Below, one piece after another: positions 17,762 through 26,488 of a stretch of DNA of 64,000 nucleotides. The position numbers and the translations under genes were made by a program. The notes under the pieces are model-generated. The model worked only from the letters and a program-made list of their open reading frames with translations. It had not been told where the DNA came from and made no database searches. Origin of the DNA: JBEKHT01 sp049516595 (GTDB lineage Bacteria > Chloroflexota > Anaerolineae > Anaerolineales > RBG-16-64-43); NCBI GenBank assembly GCA_049516595.1, contig JBEKSY010000002.1, forward strand, positions 98,655 through 162,654, in the 5' to 3' direction. Position 1 is the first letter of the stretch. Each line of letters begins with the position of its first letter.

Positions 17762-18642
17762 GTCGCATGGTCGTTACCGGAGGGGCCGGCTTCCTCGGAA
17801 GCCACGTGGCCGATGCGCTTTCCGCAAAGGGCCACGAGGTCGTGATCTTTGATCGTCGCGGATCACCGTACCGCCAGCCAAATCAGGAAGAGGTTGTGGG
17901 AGATCTGCTGGACTTCGATCTGCTCTGCCAGTCCTTTCGAGGTGCGGAAAACATCTACCATTTGGCGGCACTGGCCGACCTCAATGCGGCGCGCACCCTG
18001 CCTCGTGAAACGGCGAGCGTAAATGTCCTGGGGACGGTAAACGCCCTGGAAGCCGCCCGCTCAGCGCGGGTGAAGCGGTTCGTCTTTGCCAGCACGGTAT
18101 ACGTCTACAGCGAGCAGGGCAGCTTCTATCGAGCGAGTAAGCAGGCCTGCGAGGCCTACGTCGAGGAATATCAGAGACAGTTTGGCCTCGACTACACGAT
18201 CCTGCGCTTCGGCTCTCTGTATGGTCCGCGCGCGGATGAAAGCAATGGGGTCTACCGGCTGCTGCGGGAAGCTGTGACGGGCGGGAAGATCCGCTATCCG
18301 GGAGCTCCCGAAGACACCCGGGAGTATATCCACGTGGCCGACGCAGCCCGGCTCAGCACGGAAATCCTGACGCCCGAATACGCGAACCAGTGTTTGATGA
18401 TCACTGGCCACTATCCCATGCGCGCTCGCGACCTCTTTACGATGTTTTCGGAAATCCTTGGGAAAGAGATTGAGATCGAGTACCTGGAACCCCAAGATGT
18501 CAATGATCACTATCGGGTTACTCCCTACCGCTATCATCCTCGCGTCGCGCGCAAGCTGACTTCGACCCTATATGTTGACATGGGACAGGGTACGATGGAG
18601 GTTCTGGAACAGATTACGCGCGAGATCGAAAGGGCTCGGTGA
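17758..18642 (+). CDS. NAD-dependent epimerase/dehydratase (extended SDR)
   Basis: A 294-residue extended SDR starting at ATG 17758, which overlaps the preceding stop; the long upstream extension in this frame is inside the neighbour. 'TGGAGFLGSH' binds NAD. The active-site Tyr124 and Lys128 occur in 'YRASK', with 'ASTVYVYS' supplying the Ser/Thr. The protein is 20-40 residues shorter than GalE and has an abbreviated insertion before the Tyr. It sits between a SerA-like dehydrogenase and a cytidylyltransferase, suggesting it modifies the sugar that becomes CMP-activated. Precise reaction unknown. Confidence 0.86.
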   Translation: MSRMVVTGGAGFLGSHVADALSAKGHEVVIFDRRGSPYRQPNQEEVVGDLLDFDLLCQSFRGAENIYHLAALADLNAARTLPRETASVNVLGTVNALEAARSARVKRFVFASTVYVYSEQGSFYRASKQACEAYVEEYQRQFGLDYTILRFGSLYGPRADESNGVYRLLREAVTGGKIRYPGAPEDTREYIHVADAARLSTEILTPEYANQCLMITGHYPMRARDLFTMFSEILGKEIEIEYLEPQDVNDHYRVTPYRYHPRVARKLTSTLYVDMGQGTMEVLEQITREIERAR

Positions 18643-18679
18643 GGGTGGATCACGGTCAGAACTCAACGAAAGCGGACCG

Positions 18680-19399
18680 ATGAATGCCGCGATCATAACG
18701 GCGCGTGCCGGGAGCAAGTCGATTCGGAACAAGAACATCCTTCCTATCCAGGGCAAGCCTCTGATCAGCTACCCGATCCGTGCCGCGCGAGAGGCGGTGC
18801 GAATCGCGCAGACCTACATATCGACGGATTCTGCCGAGATCATGGAGATCGGGCGCGAGATGGGGTGTCAGATCATTGTGCGGCCGGAAGAACTGCGGGG
18901 AGATCATGTCAACCACGGTGACGTGATCAAGCACGCCACCGAGTATGTGGATGCCCACGAATTCGATCTCAGGAATGTAGTTCTCCTGCTGGGAAACACG
19001 GTCATGGTGGATGGGGCCTTAATTGATCAGGGGCTGGAGATCCTTGAGCGTCGCGAAGACCTGGACTCGGTTATGAGCGTTTGGGAGGCGGCGGATGATC
19101 ATCCGTTGCGGGCCCTCGAGATCGTGGATGGCCTGCTGGTCCCTTACGGGGATCCTAACCGGCAAGCCTCGACCGAGAGGCAGTCTTACCCCAAGGCCTA
19201 CTACTATGACCAGGGCATTTGGGTCTTCCGCAAGGAGTGCGTGAATCGCCGCGACGGTCCGAATCCGTGGTGGTGGATGGGCAGGCGATCCCTACCCATT
19301 GTTCGCAAGTGGGTGACGGGGAGGGATATTCACATGGAACTGGATGTTCGTCTGGCAGAGTGGTGGCTGTCGAACGAATCGGCCCTCACTCAGCTTTAG
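18680..19399 (+). CDS. Acylneuraminate cytidylyltransferase family (CMP-sugar synthase)
   Basis: A 239-residue nucleotidyltransferase that should activate a sugar acid as its CMP derivative using CTP. The N-terminal CTP-binding motif 'ARAGSKSIRNKN' (residues 8-19) is diagnostic of the NeuA/KdsB-like family; 'ISTDSAEI' and 'RPEELRGDH' follow as in NeuA. ATG 18680 is chosen because the motif begins seven residues later. No sialic-acid synthase (NeuB) or epimerase is visible in the window, so its substrate may be non-standard or imported from another locus. It ends the nucleotide-sugar block. Confidence 0.87.
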   Translation: MNAAIITARAGSKSIRNKNILPIQGKPLISYPIRAAREAVRIAQTYISTDSAEIMEIGREMGCQIIVRPEELRGDHVNHGDVIKHATEYVDAHEFDLRNVVLLLGNTVMVDGALIDQGLEILERREDLDSVMSVWEAADDHPLRALEIVDGLLVPYGDPNRQASTERQSYPKAYYYDQGIWVFRKECVNRRDGPNPWWWMGRRSLPIVRKWVTGRDIHMELDVRLAEWWLSNESALTQL

Positions 19400-19730
19400 C
19401 GGCTTGCTTTGGCCTCGCGCCCACAGGCAACCTGCTTGGCCTCGCAGGGCCGTAGCTCTCGGGGGCTTGAGTTTCCTGGAGCTGAGATTGACGGATGTCA
19501 TGATCAGCCGGGGGGAAAGGGCGGAGGCGTTTGGTAGCTCTTCCCGGCCTGTGCGGCCAGGGCACGCAGGTCCTCGTCGGCCCGCCCGAGAGGGGAAGCG
19601 GAGGGAGAACCCCGGTTCCCATGTCGGTGCTGCGAGGTGGACCGCGCGGCTTGGCTCCGCAGAGGCGACCGCGATTTGTCACGGCGGCTGTCCGCAAACT
19701 CCCGGCCGGGTCAGAGAAAGAGGGTAGCGC
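19400..19730 (+). other. Gene-free stretch before the ABC transporter genes
   Basis: 331 bases of GC-rich sequence with several overlapping open frames, none with a credible start, ribosome site or protein-like composition. No intrinsic terminator with a T-run was seen after the CMP-sugar synthase. It may contain the promoter for the Wzm gene, but no clear -35/-10 pair could be read. Confidence 0.4.
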
Positions 19731-20654
19731 ATGTCAACGACAATGAGGAACAAGGCCGACACCGAAACCGACGATGTTCTGGTGAAGCCTTCCTCTCCGA
19801 CTGCCGGATCCGAGGAGAGCGACGGGTTCACGGGCCCGGTTCATGAGATCTCGGCCTCCCGAGGCTGGGTTGCCCTCCGACTGAGCGAGCTTTGGCAATA
19901 CCGCGAGTTGTTGTATTTCCTCGTCTGGAGGGACATCAAAGTCCGCTATAAGCAGACCATCCTGGGCGCGGCCTGGGCGATTATTCAGCCGTTCTTTACC
20001 ATGGTGGTCTTCAGCCTGTTTTTTGGCAACTTGGCGAAGATGCCCTCCGATAATATCCCCTATCCCATCTTCAGCTACGCTGCCTTGGTACCCTGGACGT
20101 TCTTTGCAACGGGCCTGGGGAATGCCTCCAACAGCCTGGTGGGGAACGCGGGGCTTATCCAAAAAGTCTACTTCCCTCGCCTGGCCGTCCCCATTGCGGG
20201 GGTGCTGTCGCCCCTGGTGGACTTGGCGCTGGCCTTCCTCGTCCTGATTGCAATGATGGGCTATTTTCACCTTGGGCCGTCGGTGGCTGTCATCTGGCTG
20301 CCCGTCTTCCTGCTCCTGGCGTTTGTCACGGCCTTGGGGGTTGGGCTTTGGCTGTCAGCGCTGAATGTTGAATACCGCGACGTTCGCTATGTGGTCCCCT
20401 TTCTCACCAACTTTTGGCTCTTCGTTACCCCCGTCGCCTATCCGAGCTCTCTTCTCAAGGAACCCTGGCACACTATCTATGGGCTGAATCCCATGGCGGG
20501 GGTCGTCGACGGCTTCCGGTGGGCCCTTCTCGGTGCAAAAACCCCAGCCCCAGGACCAATGGTATTGGTTTCGGCCTTGGCCGCCTTGTTGATCCTGGTG
20601 AGCGGGGCCTACTACTTTCGCAGAATGGAACGTACCTTTGCCGATGTGGTCTAA
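19731..20654 (+). CDS. wzm: ABC-2 type polysaccharide export permease (Wzm-like)
   Basis: A 307-residue integral membrane permease for export of a lipid-linked glycan. After about 45 hydrophilic residues comes 'LLYFLVWRDIKVRYKQTILGAAW', the amphipathic entry segment of ABC-2 polysaccharide permeases, then about six TM helices. 'FFATGLGNASNSLVGNAGLIQKVYFPR' is the conserved cytoplasmic loop that couples to the ATPase. It is the only permease of this type in the window, although two partner ATPases are present. The first ATPase starts 29 bases downstream. Confidence 0.93.
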   Translation: MSTTMRNKADTETDDVLVKPSSPTAGSEESDGFTGPVHEISASRGWVALRLSELWQYRELLYFLVWRDIKVRYKQTILGAAWAIIQPFFTMVVFSLFFGNLAKMPSDNIPYPIFSYAALVPWTFFATGLGNASNSLVGNAGLIQKVYFPRLAVPIAGVLSPLVDLALAFLVLIAMMGYFHLGPSVAVIWLPVFLLLAFVTALGVGLWLSALNVEYRDVRYVVPFLTNFWLFVTPVAYPSSLLKEPWHTIYGLNPMAGVVDGFRWALLGAKTPAPGPMVLVSALAALLILVSGAYYFRRMERTFADVV

Positions 20655-20683
20655 GCGCCCGCCAGATTCACGACACCTCTGAC

Positions 20684-22006
20684 ATGCCCCCCCTCGCGAT
20701 CCGGGTGGAAAGTGTAGGCAAGCGGTATCGAATCGGGTTGGCTCCGAGGCGATACCGAACGTTGAGGGAATCACTGACTTCCTCCCTGGGCGACGCCATG
20801 CGGTGGATCGCGCGATCCGGCCGTGGCGCGGATGGGCGCAGAGAGGATTCCTCTTCGATCTGGGCGCTGCGCGAGGTTTCGTTTGATGTTCGTCAAGGCG
20901 AGATCGTCGGGATCATTGGTCGAAACGGAGCAGGGAAGAGCACCCTCCTGAAAATCCTCTCGAGAATCACCGAGCCAACGAAGGGGCGGGTAAGAATTGC
21001 GGGCCGGATTGGATCGCTGTTGGAAGTGGGAACGGGATTTCATCCCGAACTGACGGGCAGGGAGAACATCTATCTCAACGGCGCGATCCTGGGAATGCGT
21101 CGCGATGAGATTCAACGACGCTTCGACGAGATCGTTGCCTTTTCCGAGGTCGAGCAATTCATGGACACGCCGGTGAAGCGCTACTCGAGCGGGATGTACC
21201 TGCGTCTGGCATTTGCGGTCGCGGCACACCTGGATCCGGAGATCCTCTTGGTCGACGAAGTCCTAGCGGTGGGCGACCAGCGGTTCCAGCAAAAGTGCAT
21301 TGGCAAGATGGAAAGCGCGGGAAGCGAGGGGAGGACGGTATTGTTCGTTTCCCACAACATGCCGGCCATCGCGAGACTGTGTGAACGCACGATTCTCCTT
21401 GACAAAGGGGAGGTGATCGCTGACGGGCCAACCGGGACGGTCGTGGCTCGATACTTGAATCTGGATGAGGATCTCAGACAACCCGGGGCTTCCGTCTCCT
21501 GGCCCAATCCGGAGCAGGCCCCCGGCAATGAAGAGGTCCGCCTGAAGCGAATGCAGTTGCTTGGGCCTCAAGGGGCTCCCCAGGCAGAGTTTGATGCCCG
21601 GGATCCGATCGAGGTTGAAGTGCAGTTCTGGGTGCTGCATGAAGCACCCAATGTGGTCCCGATGTTCAGGGTGTACAACGAAGATCGTCTCTGTGTGTTT
21701 GCCTCGGCTCCGACACGCGACCTGATTTTTGGCGGTCGCACCAGACAGGTTGGAACCTACACCGCCCGATGCCGGATTCCTCCCCTTTTCATGGCGGAGG
21801 GATTCTTTTCGGTTGAACTCGCTCTTCGGACCCTCTACCCGCGGCGCTTCTTCCTCCCAGGGGTCAGATTGCTCAGCTTCCGGATCGTCGACAGCGGCGG
21901 CGAGGATTCAGTCCGCGGAGAGTATCGCGGTTTGTGGCCCGGCGTGGTCGCTCCTGCCCTGGACTGGCAGACGGACTACTTGCCCCAGATCGAAGTCGGT
22001 GCGTGA
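20684..22006 (+). CDS. wzt: ABC transporter ATP-binding protein with Wzt C-terminal domain (copy 1)
   Basis: A 440-residue ATPase powering glycan export with the Wzm permease. Walker A 'GRNGAGKST' at 79-87, signature 'YSSGMYLRLAF', Walker B 'ILLVDEVLAVGD' and the H-loop 'VSHNMP' are intact. From about residue 265 there is a beta-rich domain of the Wzt_C type, which in known systems binds the modified end of the O-polysaccharide and sets export specificity. ATG 20684 is used; the frame is open upstream but overlaps the permease gene. A second, diverged copy is at 25142. The first paired GT4 gene starts 4 bases after the stop codon. Confidence 0.93.
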   Translation: MPPLAIRVESVGKRYRIGLAPRRYRTLRESLTSSLGDAMRWIARSGRGADGRREDSSSIWALREVSFDVRQGEIVGIIGRNGAGKSTLLKILSRITEPTKGRVRIAGRIGSLLEVGTGFHPELTGRENIYLNGAILGMRRDEIQRRFDEIVAFSEVEQFMDTPVKRYSSGMYLRLAFAVAAHLDPEILLVDEVLAVGDQRFQQKCIGKMESAGSEGRTVLFVSHNMPAIARLCERTILLDKGEVIADGPTGTVVARYLNLDEDLRQPGASVSWPNPEQAPGNEEVRLKRMQLLGPQGAPQAEFDARDPIEVEVQFWVLHEAPNVVPMFRVYNEDRLCVFASAPTRDLIFGGRTRQVGTYTARCRIPPLFMAEGFFSVELALRTLYPRRFFLPGVRLLSFRIVDSGGEDSVRGEYRGLWPGVVAPALDWQTDYLPQIEVGA

Positions 22007-22009
22007 CCG

Positions 22010-23173
22010 ATGCGGGTCCTGCAGGTCCATCCTCTCCTGCGCGGAGACCTGGTCTACCCTCTCGCTGGCGGGAAGTCACGGGTCTCGCTGGCGCTCTCCG
22101 AGTACTTGGCGCTCAACGGCCATGCGGTGGGTTTGTTTCCCTATCCGGAAAGGCTCTTTCGACCGCCCCGTGGATTTCGCGGCCCCTCGGGCGGGAGGCT
22201 CGTGGTGCTTCCCACCGCAACCCTGCCTACTCGCACGGAAATCGTGCCTGGCCTGCTAGCATTGCTGCGGGCCCGCCTCGCTTCTCGAGGGGCTCGGGGT
22301 CAAAACGGCGGGTTCGACCTTCTGGCCCTGACCGCTCTTGAGCATGGGATCAAGGAATTCCGCCCGGCGATCGTCCACTGCCATCACACGTTCTCCGATT
22401 TTCCCTACTTGTTTCGATCTCTGCGGGGCCGCATGCCGCTGGTCCTCACCCATCATGCTTATCAGGCCGCAACCCATCTGGATGTCTATGATTGGGTCAT
22501 CTTCGTCTCACGCGCCTGGCAGGAGAAGGTCGTCCGGGACAGTCACTTCCCCCTTGAGCGGACGAGGGTAATCTACAACCCGGTTTCCGCGGACTTTTCC
22601 ACGGGAGAGGTCAAGCCGCATGGCCAGCGACACGGGATCGTGTTCTCCGGGAACCTGTCCTCTCGGAAAGGCCTGCACCTTCTGTTACAAGCTTACCAAC
22701 TCGAGCCTGCTCTGCGCGCCTACCCCCTGACGGTGTGCGGGACAGGAGAGGCTGAAGGCGGATACCGCGAACTGGCCCGGCGGGACCATTTGCCGGTGAC
22801 CTTCTGCGGGAGGCTTCGAGCTGACCAGCTGCGGATCAAGCTCGGCGACGCTGCGGCTCTGGTCAACCCGAGCAGCGGGGAAGGGTTTAGCGTGGCGTTG
22901 CTGGAAGCGGTCTGTTGCGGGACCCCCGTCGTGGGCTGGCCCCTCCAGCTGGAGGAAATGCAGGAGGTCATGAGCATGCCGGTGGGAGCCGCATTTGACG
23001 CGGCGCACCGCACTCCTCAGGACCTGGCCGCCTCTGTCCTGCAACTCCTTGTAGAGAACCAGGGGGCTCGGCCATCGCCGCAGTCTCTTGCGGATCGGGC
23101 CCGCGATGTTTTTTCATTAACTCGTGCTGGACGGGCTCTCCTGCGTCTCTATCAGGATGCAATTTCCGCCTAG
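22010..23173 (+). CDS. GT4-family glycosyltransferase, 'GGKSRVS' type (duplicated module, copy 1)
   Basis: A 387-residue GT4 enzyme. Its N-terminus 'VLQVHPLLRGDLVYPLAGGKSRVS' and its donor motif 'EGFSVALLEAVCCGTPVVGW' (E-x7-E intact) are shared with the gene at 26457, its counterpart after the second Wzt. The 'CCGTPV.G' phrase marks a subfamily of four enzymes confined to this part of the cluster. It starts four bases after the Wzt stop, so it is likely cotranslated. It presumably extends or caps the glycan exported by that Wzt; this is inferred from order only. Confidence 0.88.
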   Translation: MRVLQVHPLLRGDLVYPLAGGKSRVSLALSEYLALNGHAVGLFPYPERLFRPPRGFRGPSGGRLVVLPTATLPTRTEIVPGLLALLRARLASRGARGQNGGFDLLALTALEHGIKEFRPAIVHCHHTFSDFPYLFRSLRGRMPLVLTHHAYQAATHLDVYDWVIFVSRAWQEKVVRDSHFPLERTRVIYNPVSADFSTGEVKPHGQRHGIVFSGNLSSRKGLHLLLQAYQLEPALRAYPLTVCGTGEAEGGYRELARRDHLPVTFCGRLRADQLRIKLGDAAALVNPSSGEGFSVALLEAVCCGTPVVGWPLQLEEMQEVMSMPVGAAFDAAHRTPQDLAASVLQLLVENQGARPSPQSLADRARDVFSLTRAGRALLRLYQDAISA

Positions 23174-23177
23174 CCCG

Positions 23178-24329
23178 ATGAACATCTTGCGCGTCCATCC
23201 GTTTCTGAGGTCCGAGCTCTTCTACCCCTACGCGGGGGGAATGGCACGAACTTCGGTGCGCCTGACGGAGGAGTTGGTCCGCGCTGGGCACCGTCTTCTC
23301 GTTTTTCCCTTCCCCGACACCATTGGGACCTCAACTCTATGGGATCTAGGGGGCGGGCTGAGCGTCACAGTTCAGCCCACCGTAGTCTGGCCGGGTTGGG
23401 GTAGGGTGGGGAGGTGGTTCCGGAGGGCAGGCGAATTGCGGCCGCGCCCCGACAGCCTTCGTGGCCGCCTGCTTGATGCCATGACCATGACGGCTTTGGA
23501 TCGCGTCGCTCGGGAGTTCCAGCCGCATGTGATTCACAACCACCTGGCGCGCCGGGGCTTTCCACGCCTCTACGAGGGCGTGGGCCTGCGGGTCCCCTTG
23601 ATTCTCACCCATCACCACTTTGAAGCAGGCGAAAGCCTGGAGAGCTATGACCGCATCGTTTTTGTCTCTCGCACCCAAATGGAGGGCGTCCGCAGGAGCG
23701 TGCCCCTGAGAGACGAGCTAATCCGCGTGGTCCACAACCCTGTGGCTGAGGAGTTTCGCAGAGAGCCGGTATTGCCCGCGCAAGCTCGTGAAGGAGTGGT
23801 CTTTTCGGGTGCCTTGATCCGTCGCAAGGGCATCGATTTGGTTCTGGATGCATTCGCGATGAATCCGAGGTTGAAAGCTCAGGATCTCTTCCTGTGCGGA
23901 GAGAGTCAACTGGGACCCGACCTCGCGACCCTGGCCCAGAAGGAGGGGCTGAAAGTGCATCTTCTGGGCAAGCTTTCGAGACAAGACCTAAGCGCCCGAT
24001 TGGCGCGGGCGAAGGTGATGGTCCTACCCAGCCGCAAGGAGGGTTGGAGTGGCTCGATCAATGAGGCCGTCTGCTGTGGAACCCCGGTGGTTGGATACGC
24101 CCCGCAAGTCTCGGAACTACGCGATCTCTTGGGCATGGAGGTTGGCATCGCTTTCGATGCCAACCTCCAGACCCCAGCCGAGCTTGCCGATTTCCTCCTG
24201 CGGGCGTTGGATGGCCCACTCCAAGAAACCGCGGTGCGGCAACGAATCGCGGCAGCCGCCAGGGAGGCCCTTTCCGGAAACAAGTTTGTCCAAGGATACG
24301 AACAGATCTATCGGGAGCTTATCCGTTAG
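23178..24329 (+). CDS. GT4-family glycosyltransferase, 'GGMAR' type (duplicated module, copy 1)
   Basis: A 383-residue GT4 enzyme beginning at ATG 23178, five bases after its neighbour. 'ILRVHPFLRSELFYPYAGGMARTS' matches the N-terminus of the gene at 27863. The donor site reads 'EGWSGSINE' (E-x7-E conserved) followed by 'CCGTPVVG'. It belongs to the same subfamily as the preceding gene but to the second lineage of the pair, so the two-gene order (GGKSR type, then GGMAR type) is the same in both module copies. Sugar specificity unknown. Confidence 0.88.
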   Translation: MNILRVHPFLRSELFYPYAGGMARTSVRLTEELVRAGHRLLVFPFPDTIGTSTLWDLGGGLSVTVQPTVVWPGWGRVGRWFRRAGELRPRPDSLRGRLLDAMTMTALDRVAREFQPHVIHNHLARRGFPRLYEGVGLRVPLILTHHHFEAGESLESYDRIVFVSRTQMEGVRRSVPLRDELIRVVHNPVAEEFRREPVLPAQAREGVVFSGALIRRKGIDLVLDAFAMNPRLKAQDLFLCGESQLGPDLATLAQKEGLKVHLLGKLSRQDLSARLARAKVMVLPSRKEGWSGSINEAVCCGTPVVGYAPQVSELRDLLGMEVGIAFDANLQTPAELADFLLRALDGPLQETAVRQRIAAAAREALSGNKFVQGYEQIYRELIR

Positions 24330-24356
24330 AGACTTCTCGGGCCTGGGATCCCTTGG

Positions 24357-24884
24357 ATGCGCCCGATCGTACGATCTCGCACTGTGAGGCCACGTCCGAG
24401 ATTAACGAGACACGAGCCCATTGTGTCGCCTTGCTTCGGCAAGGAATTTGGTTCCTCCTTCACGGGTGGGTTCAGGCACAGTGATTACGCGTTGGAACAC
24501 TACCGGCACGTCCTCGTCTCAGATGCCCGCATGGCATCCAAGGCCAACTACCTGAAGCTGCTGGCGAGCCACCCAACTTGTATCGCCACCACCGGGCTTC
24601 ACGGATCGATTGGCCGGAAATTCGGAGAATATGTGGCTTTCTTCAAGGCCATCGTGTCGGAGAGACTCGGCTACCGAGTTCCGGGCGACTTGGCCGAGGG
24701 TCGCAATTACCTGGGATTTGTGACGCCGGAAGAGTATGTGGAACAAGCCGTGAGGCTGTTCCGCGATTCGGATCTGAGACGCAGGATGACGGAGGCAAAT
24801 CATCACTACTATCAGGAATACCTGGGTCCGGAGCACCAAATGATCCGGACCCAGGAAATCGCTAGAGGGGAGGGCCTCCGCTAA
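24357..24884 (+). pseudogene. C-terminal remnant of a glycosyltransferase
   Basis: A 175-codon frame whose residues about 60-165 resemble the C-terminal donor domain of a known glycosyltransferase group: 'CIATTGLHGSIGRKFGEYV', 'KAIVSERL', 'VPGDLAEGRNYL' and 'TPEEYVEQAVRLF'. The N-terminal GT-B domain is absent, and the first 30 residues are Arg/Pro-rich and not protein-like, so this looks like a truncated gene left between the two Wzt modules. Family recognition is from memory of the motif pattern. It could still yield a small protein, but an active enzyme is unlikely. Confidence 0.6.
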
Positions 24885-25088
24885 TCGCGGGAACTCTGCG
24901 GGTTGCCGCGCGAACGGGCCCGCAGGCTGGCTTTCGGCTGGCAATGGCTGACGCAAAATCAAGGCAAGCCATGCGCCGTGTTTATCCGGCGGCGCGGGAT
25001 CATTATCGGGATCACCCAGAACCGTGTGGCCGCGTCGATCTGGTGCATTTACCTGAAGACTCAGGCTGGGCCGGGCATGAAGGAAGTC

Positions 25089-25097
25089 TGATATGAT
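25089..25097 (+). promoter_or_regulatory. Candidate extended -10 promoter
   Basis: The string TG-A-TATGAT (25089-25097) fits the extended -10 consensus TGnTATAAT with one mismatch. No -35 element is needed for this class and none is obvious. The start would be near 25104, 38 bases ahead of the second Wzt gene, which has AAGGAAG just before its ATG. It would allow the second module to be expressed independently. Confidence 0.4.
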
Positions 25098-25141
25098 CGC
25101 GCTGATGGCATGACGGGCGGAGGTTGCCGAAGGAAGCCAGC

Positions 25142-26488
25142 ATGACTCAGAGTTCCTTGGTCATCCGGGCGGACAGCCTGACCAAACAGTACCGAATTGG
25201 CTTGAGCCCGGAAAGTTACCGTACCTTGCGAGAGGCGGCGGTTGACGCGGTGGCTGCGCCGATTCGCCGGATGTGGAAGATGGTCCGGGGTGGGGATAAT
25301 CACGGACATTCCGCTGAATACATCCTGGCCTTGCGGGACGTCTCGTTCGAAGTCCATCAAGGTGAGATCTTGGGGATCATCGGCCGCAACGGGGCGGGGA
25401 AAAGCACTCTTCTCAAAGTGTTGGCTCGGATCACGGAGCCCACCTCAGGGACGGTGAGGATCTCCGGACGCGTGGGCTCTCTGCTGGAGGTGGGGACGGG
25501 ATTTCACCCGGAGTTGACGGGTAGGGAAAACATTTTCCTCAACGGGGCGATCCTCGGGATGCGCCGCAGCGAGATTGCCCACAGATTCGATGAGATCGTT
25601 GCTTTCTCTGAGGTCGAACGGTTCATTGACACCCCCGTAAAGAAGTACTCCAGCGGGATGTATCTGAGGCTGGCCTTTGCCGTGGCCGCTCATCTTGAAC
25701 CGGAAATCCTCCTGGTCGATGAGGTCCTCGCTGTAGGCGACGCTCGCTTCCAACGCAAGTGCCTCGGCAAGATGGAGAGCGTGGGTCGCGAGGGGCGGAC
25801 CGTACTCTTCATCTCCCACAACATGCCCGCCGTGACCCGCCTCTGCTCGCGGAGCCTTCTGCTCGAGGAAGGCTCCATTGTGGCCGATGGCGAAACGCGT
25901 GAGGTCATCTCGAAATACCTGAACGCAGACCGAATCGAAAGCGGCGGGGTCGAATGGGCCTCGCCCGAAACCGCACCCGGAGACGACGTGGCTCGCCTGA
26001 GGCGCATGCGAGTGGTCGATGGTGAAGGCAACTCGAGGACCCTCTTCTCGATGCGAGAGCCGATCTACATCGAAGTGGAGTACTGGTTGCTCCGGGGCCA
26101 GGAGCGGGTCGTACCGATGATCCAGGTCGTGAACGAAAATGGGATCAGCATCTTGGTCTCGGCGGCCAATCACGACCCTGCCTATCGCGAGCCGGGACGC
26201 TTTCCGGGCCTGTATCGAAGTCGGTGCGAGATCCCTCCGGACCTCATGACCGAAGGGGCATTTTCCGTGGATGTCTGGATCCGGGTCCTCTTTCCCAGAC
26301 GGATCTTTGTGCGCGAAACGAACTTGCTCACTTTTCGCATTCAAGACACGGGATTCGGAGACTCCACGAGGGGGGAATTCAGCGGGAATTGGGGAGGCGC
26401 AATCGCCCCACTTCTGAGATGGAGCACAGACATCTTCCCAGGGGAACCCGTCGTTGATGCAAATACTCCAAGTTCACCCGTTTCTTAG
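25142..26488 (+). CDS. wzt: ABC transporter ATP-binding protein with Wzt C-terminal domain (copy 2)
   Basis: A 448-residue paralogue of the ATPase at 20684. The nucleotide-binding half is very similar (Walker A 'GRNGAGKST' at 81-89, 'YSSGMYLRLAFAVAAHL', 'ILLVDEVLAVGD'). The C-terminal Wzt_C-like domain after residue about 270 is alignable but clearly more diverged. Codon-level differences are mostly synonymous in the ATPase half, so the duplication is not recent. No second permease accompanies it, so it probably shares the Wzm at 19731 (inference). AAGGAAG precedes ATG 25142. Its last 32 bases overlap the next glycosyltransferase. Confidence 0.93.
   Translation: MTQSSLVIRADSLTKQYRIGLSPESYRTLREAAVDAVAAPIRRMWKMVRGGDNHGHSAEYILALRDVSFEVHQGEILGIIGRNGAGKSTLLKVLARITEPTSGTVRISGRVGSLLEVGTGFHPELTGRENIFLNGAILGMRRSEIAHRFDEIVAFSEVERFIDTPVKKYSSGMYLRLAFAVAAHLEPEILLVDEVLAVGDARFQRKCLGKMESVGREGRTVLFISHNMPAVTRLCSRSLLLEEGSIVADGETREVISKYLNADRIESGGVEWASPETAPGDDVARLRRMRVVDGEGNSRTLFSMREPIYIEVEYWLLRGQERVVPMIQVVNENGISILVSAANHDPAYREPGRFPGLYRSRCEIPPDLMTEGAFSVDVWIRVLFPRRIFVRETNLLTFRIQDTGFGDSTRGEFSGNWGGAIAPLLRWSTDIFPGEPVVDANTPSSPVS

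Noticed and set aside
24944..25096. 50-codon plus-strand frame with reasonable composition
   Set aside because: No ribosome site and no recognisable family; possibly debris of a gene near the module junction, but not supportable as a gene.
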